DNA of 64,000 bases from contig CM034601.1 of the NCBI GenBank assembly GCA_020091685.1, positions 2,914,920 through 2,978,919 of the forward strand, in the 5' to 3' direction. Source of the DNA: Lutjanus erythropterus (taxonomy: Eukaryota > Chordata > Actinopteri > Lutjaniformes > Lutjanidae). The translations under genes were made by a program, and so were the position numbers. The notes beneath the pieces were generated by a model. The model made no database searches, was not told where the DNA came from, and saw only the letters and a program-made list of their open reading frames with translations. Shown piece after piece: positions 59,681 to 64,000 of the stretch (within the stretch, counting starts at the first letter, position 1; every line of letters begins with the position of its first letter).

Positions 59681-59972
59681 CCCCGCCCACTTCTGCCGCG
59701 TCAGGCGGAAGTACGTCACATCACTGAAGCAAAAGATGCTTCAACCGTTTCACTACTTTAACATGTAAGTTGTACTCTGTGGCAAACTTTGGCCACACCT
59801 AGATCCTGTCCCATTTCCACAAAAAAAAAAAAAAAAAAAAAAAAAGCTTGCTTCTTTTTTTTTTTTTTCTTTCTGGTGCGTTTGTTTGTGTGTCGGCGAG
59901 TCCCGGCGGTGTAACCGGAGAGGGGCCTCAGAGAGGGAATGCAGGACTGCAATGGAGCACAATGCAATACAG
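59681..59972 (+). promoter_or_regulatory. Promoter and first exon of an unidentified downstream gene
   Basis: A GC box CCCCGCCC (59681-59688) is followed by GGCGGAAGTACGTCACA (59704-59720), which combines an ETS-like CGGAAGT and a CRE-like ACGTCA. CpG content rises to about 60060. An exon appears to end at ACAATACAG|GTAAAGCC (59972). An ATG at 59952 would give M-E-H-N-A-I-Q before the donor; an ATG ten bases earlier is in another frame, so coding status is open. No further exon of this gene is visible to the end of the window. Confidence 0.5.
59794..59869. repeat. 31-nt duplicate with long A-run and T-run
   Basis: The block CACACCTAGATCCTGTCCC...CCACAAAAA is followed by about 26 A, then GCTTGCTTC and about 14 T. 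It sits inside the promoter/first exon region above. Confidence 0.8.
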
Positions 59973-60759
59973 GTAAAGCCGATATAATTTCCAAATAAAT
60001 GTCGATTTATTCCACTTATACCCGGCGGCTTTTCTGACCTGTTGATGGGGGAAATATTTTAACCGTGTGTCGCTGTGAATTGAAGCCAAATATCGCGTTT
60101 TATTTCATTTAGTTTGGCCATGTCGTATTGATTGTTTTCTCATATCAGCCAAACCCCAAAGCACCGAGAGTTGCTCTGACTGCAATTACAACTTTATTCA
60201 ACCAGGCTCAACTTTTTTTCTCCCTCAGAGGTGGAAAATAAACCGCTGATATTTGTATTTTTAGGCTGAAACAGTCGGCGGTGTCACCGAGCTGTCGCCT
60301 CGTTTCATATCGCAGACTCAGACGTTAAATTCCAGTTTAATATTTCTGATATTTTCGCCGTGTTAATGATTAATTTCTTTGTGTGTCGTGTCGACAGTCT
60401 CAGCTTCTCTTCTGGCTACCAACCCCCACCCACACCGACAACACATTAGCCAAATAAAATTAAATTTTCTGGCCTGAAAATATCAGGAAACTTTTAAGCT
60501 CGTCAGCCTTTTTCAACAAAAAAACCAGCCAGCAGCGACTCGTTGCATCGACATTTTTCTCATTTTTGAACGCAGAGACTCTCAAAATTAATTTCCACAC
60601 CGACGTGATATTAAAGATTGAAATATTTTGTCGACAGGGACTAGGTGGAGCAAGCAGTAGTGTTGGTTATAATAGGAAGCATATTGATATTATTATCAAA
60701 TCCCTCCCGACATTTTGTCTCCGGCGTAATTGCCACAGTTTAAGGAGGAATGTTAATAT

Positions 60760-60782
60760 TGTGTGTGTGTGTGTGTGTGTGT
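60760..60782. repeat. TG microsatellite
   Basis: About 11 TG units. Confidence 0.9.
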
Positions 60783-61297
60783 ATGTGTGTTTTTGTACTT
60801 GAAATAACGAGGATTACACAGAGGACACACAGCCACAGCAATGTGGGCTTTTAGTCGAAATAAAAAAAACGAGCAAAGTCATTTTATTTTGACAGAAACC
60901 CTTCATGTGTGGCGTGGGATATATTAAATATTCCATTGGTGGTTGTATATTTTTGTAATATCCTTGTTGAAATATTAATTTATTGCAGCATTTGAAGGTT
61001 TTTTTTTTTTCTCCCCTTCTCTCCAGTGGTGAAGTTGTGTGAGCTTTTTCAATAACAGGATATAGCCAAGGTCAATACTGTGTAGACTGTATGTTTGGAT
61101 TGAATTTATTTATTTATTGTCCAAAGCAGGAGACATTTTATTATTAATTTTCGTCGGAGGTTTTTTTTTTTTTTTTTTTTCTTTTCCTCTCTCTTCCTGC
61201 CTGTGTAAAAAAATATCTCACTGCATTATTCCCAGAAATATCACGAGAACTGACGTAGGCCGGGTGCAGATTAAGGGTTTCCATCTTAAATTCTTCT

Positions 61298-61302
<5 letters not shown>

Positions 61303-61342
<40 letters not shown>
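61303..61342. repeat. TG microsatellite
   Basis: About 19 TG units. Confidence 0.95.
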
Positions 61343-61344
<2 letters not shown>

Positions 61345-61539
61345 CACATTTTAGACAGTGGGCTGCCTCTCAGTGCTCAGATTATATTATGTGGCTTTTA
61401 TTTTCCTGCCTGCTCAGCCCTGCCTCGTTTCCACCGCTAGGCTGGAGCACTGCTTCAGCCGGCCCTCCCCCAGGGCCAAAAAAAAAAAAAAAAGAAAGAA
61501 AAACCCTCTGATGTTCATATAACACTTCTATAGAACATA

Positions 61540-63180
61540 ATAGCATGTTTATGATACTCTATACTCACTTGATTGTAGTACTTATCATGTGATCTCACTG
61601 TAATTAACTTAAGTATGTATTATATTCATTCTGGAGCTAAAACTGTGTCTGCAAAGCTAAATCTCACTTTATTGCATTATATTTTCTTGCTATAGATAGA
61701 TAGATTTTTGATATTGTTTTATTATGATATGTCTTAAGTGTAACTCAAAACTGAACTATAGCATATCTGTAAAAACAAAAGAAAAAATCTGATTATCTTA
61801 ATGATTTGTGTAACCACCAGTAGTGTTCCCTACAATATTGCACTACTTTAGAAGTCACAGTATAGTTTTGTTTTGTTTTTTTGAGAAAATGTCTCTATTG
61901 AGTTATGTATCAGATACTATGGAATAGACTAAATAAGCCAAAATATATTTATGATACACTTTACTAACTCGCTTGCAGTACTTATCATGTGATCTCATTA
62001 TCGTCAAGTTATAGATTATATTCATTCTGGGGCTAAAACTGTCTGTGAAACTAAATCTCATTTTGTTGTATTATATTTTCCTGCTGTGGAAAGATGGATA
62101 GATAGACAAACATTATTGTGATATGGTTGTGGTGTTGCTTTGACCTGGTTTTAAGGCTGCATTTCTGTAAAGTGATGTATTTTTTTTAGAAAAAAAAATC
62201 AATATAGTGTATTGTCAAAAATCTTGTTATGTTAATGTTTTGTGTGAGCACCAATAGTTTTCCCTACAATATTGTCACAATATCAAAGAATTATGTCAAA
62301 AATACAGTGACATTTGATTTCGTCCAGCACTGATGTCGGATAGTTTAATTTAAAGCCATGTTCACATCACATTCTATAACACCGTCATATTTTAGCACTA
62401 TTTGAGAAGGTACGTTAAGTTTTCAGAGGAAATGTGTTTATCGAGATATATATCATGCATTTAACCTAAAAATATGAGTATTATTTATCAGCCATAGTGT
62501 GTTTGTGATACACTATAAACTTCAGATTGTAGTACTTATCATGTGATCTCACTATAATTAAATTAAATATGTATTATATTCATTCTGGGGCTAAAGCCTG
62601 TGTCTGCAAACTTTGTTGTATTATATGTTCTTTCTTTCTAGATACATAGATTATATTATGATATGGCATTAATGTTACCTTTTCCTGTTTTTTAAAGCTG
62701 CATGGCCATAAAGTGATCTAATTTTGAAAAAATCAAAATGCCATTTTTGTCAAAAATCTTGTAATGTTAATGTTCTGTACAAGCACCAATACTTTTCCCT
62801 GCGATATTGTGACAATATTAAATATTTTGTCAAACATGCAGTGATATTTAATTTTGTCCATATTGTCCAGCCCTGCTGTTTAAAGTATCATATCTAAGTT
62901 CATATCTAAGTATGTATAATATTTGGTCTGGAGCTAAAACTGTGCGCACAAAGTTAAATCTCACTCAGTTCTATTATATTTTATAGACAGATTGTCTCAA
63001 TATTGAAGTATTTTGTCAAAAATACTGTGATATTTGTCCTTCAGCCCTGCTGTTGGATACTTTAATCTAAAGTAATATATCGTATTCTGTAAGATCATCT
63101 TATGTTTGTTCTATTTGAGAAGTTACAGTTTGTTATTTTAGATAAAATGTGAATATCAGAGTCTATATAATGTATGCTGC
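61540..63180 (-). repeat. Diverged tandem array of a MITE-like unit, about 4 copies
   Basis: The landmark AGTACTTATCATGTGATCTCA starts at 61577, 61977 and 62531, each followed by TATATTCATTCTGG then GCTAAA. A fourth, weaker unit is at about 62870-63000 (GGTCTGGAGCTAAAACTGTG). Segments such as GACAATATT, TTTTGTCAAA and GTCCAGCCCTGCTG match, reversed, a teleost repeat that opens with a GGGCTGGACGATAT-like end. Unit spacing is about 400, 554 and 350 bp. Confidence 0.7.
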
Positions 63181-64000
63181 CCAGGGTTGCCAGGTCTGCA
63201 TTTTTCCTGTGGACTTTGGCTACTTGTGAATTGTTGCCGTGAGATGAATTTTCTGCCCGCCGGTTGGGTGGACCTGTTTTGCATGCAAATCACATTAATA
63301 ATATCTATAAATACACATCCATATTTGAAATTAAATGATTTATTTATACCTTAATCCTACCAAACTGACTCCAGATCAGAGTGTACTCACACAGACCTGG
63401 CACACGTCACACGGACACCCAAATAAATACACACACATACAAAGAGCCTGTGATCTCTGCCTGCTGGCGCTGTGTTTTTGGCCATTGGGCTGGTTTTGTC
63501 ACAGAGACCTGGCACCCCTAATACCTCTGAATAGCATAAAAATATTGATATTATTTAGGCCTTTAAGCCGTTATCCCCCAGACCTAATACCTAATTGATA
63601 GATATATAGATAGATATTAGTGCTGGGTATCATTTAAAAGAAATAACTATACCAGGATCCTTACAAATACTTCATTAGAAGTATTTTTTCCTATTCATTT
63701 GATACCCATCATGTGAATGGAAGCATTCCTGTAATAATCCTTCCACACTTTTATGTTTTATCAGACTCCACAGGTGTGCAGTGTAGCCACACTTTCAAAC
63801 TAGGCGTGTTGCGATATACTGCTATAATACAGTGATATTTTTTAGGTATTTAATGATATAAAAAATATATGTCAGTACACATTTTGTCTACAATAACATG
63901 CATCAGTAGGGTGTAACAATACATCAACCTGGAGCAACTCAGTGTGCAAATATCAAACGATATCGTCATCTTTAAGATACGCCTTTATTGTGAAAATTCC

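Larger units (their letters stand above)
59973..64000. other. Probable first intron of the downstream gene
   Basis: No coding exon is supported. It contains a TG microsatellite at 60760-60782 and another at 61303-61342, T-runs near 61160, the diverged tandem array (61540-63180), and two further repeat fragments near the right edge: TGCTGGGTATCATTTAAAAG at 63621 and GCGTGTTGCGATATACTGC at 63803. Confidence 0.5.

Overview
The window is from a ray-finned fish nuclear genome, most likely a spiny-rayed (percomorph) teleost. It has short GT-AG exons in AT-rich introns, many CA/TG microsatellites, and dozens of copies of the short terminal-inverted-repeat elements typical of teleosts (families opening AAAGGGATAGTTCACCC, AGGGCTGCAACTAA, GGGCTGCACGAT, and one ending CACTGGTCCTTTAA). 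I see no bacterial, organellar, viral or retroviral content.

Layout, all on the + strand. (1) 389-460 is an intact tRNA-Asp(GTC) gene, about 170 bp upstream of the first gene. (2) 630-15421 is uimc1, encoding RAP80, the ubiquitin-reading subunit of the BRCA1-A DNA-damage complex. I rebuilt 22 exons whose phases all agree, giving about 1062 residues against 719 in human. (3) 15422-21000 is repeat-rich intergenic DNA. (4) 21380-45830 is a hexokinase gene: an untranslated first exon in GC-rich DNA, a start codon at the first base of exon 2 (24570), and ten coding exons giving 509 residues. All catalytic residues are present. It has only one hexokinase domain. Its position next to uimc1 matches mammalian HK3, which has two domains, so it looks like an HK3 relative reduced to its catalytic half, with its own N-terminal leader and a very acidic C-terminal tail. 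(5) 45831-59680 is about 14 kb without a recognisable gene. It is rich in repeats and holds a 520-bp near-perfect fold-back at 57.5-58.05 kb. (6) 59680-59972 is a GC-rich promoter with GC-box, ETS-like and CRE-like sites and a short first exon ending at a good splice donor. This is probably the start of a third gene that runs off the right edge; I cannot identify it.

uimc1 and the hexokinase gene have no known functional link. Their adjacency is best read as conserved vertebrate synteny (human HK3-UIMC1 on 5q35). The most interesting points are the single-domain hexokinase at the HK3 locus with its two extensions, a seven-fold repeated SPVF motif with an 89-residue internal duplication in RAP80, the large fold-back, and repeat ends lying directly against splice sites in both genes.
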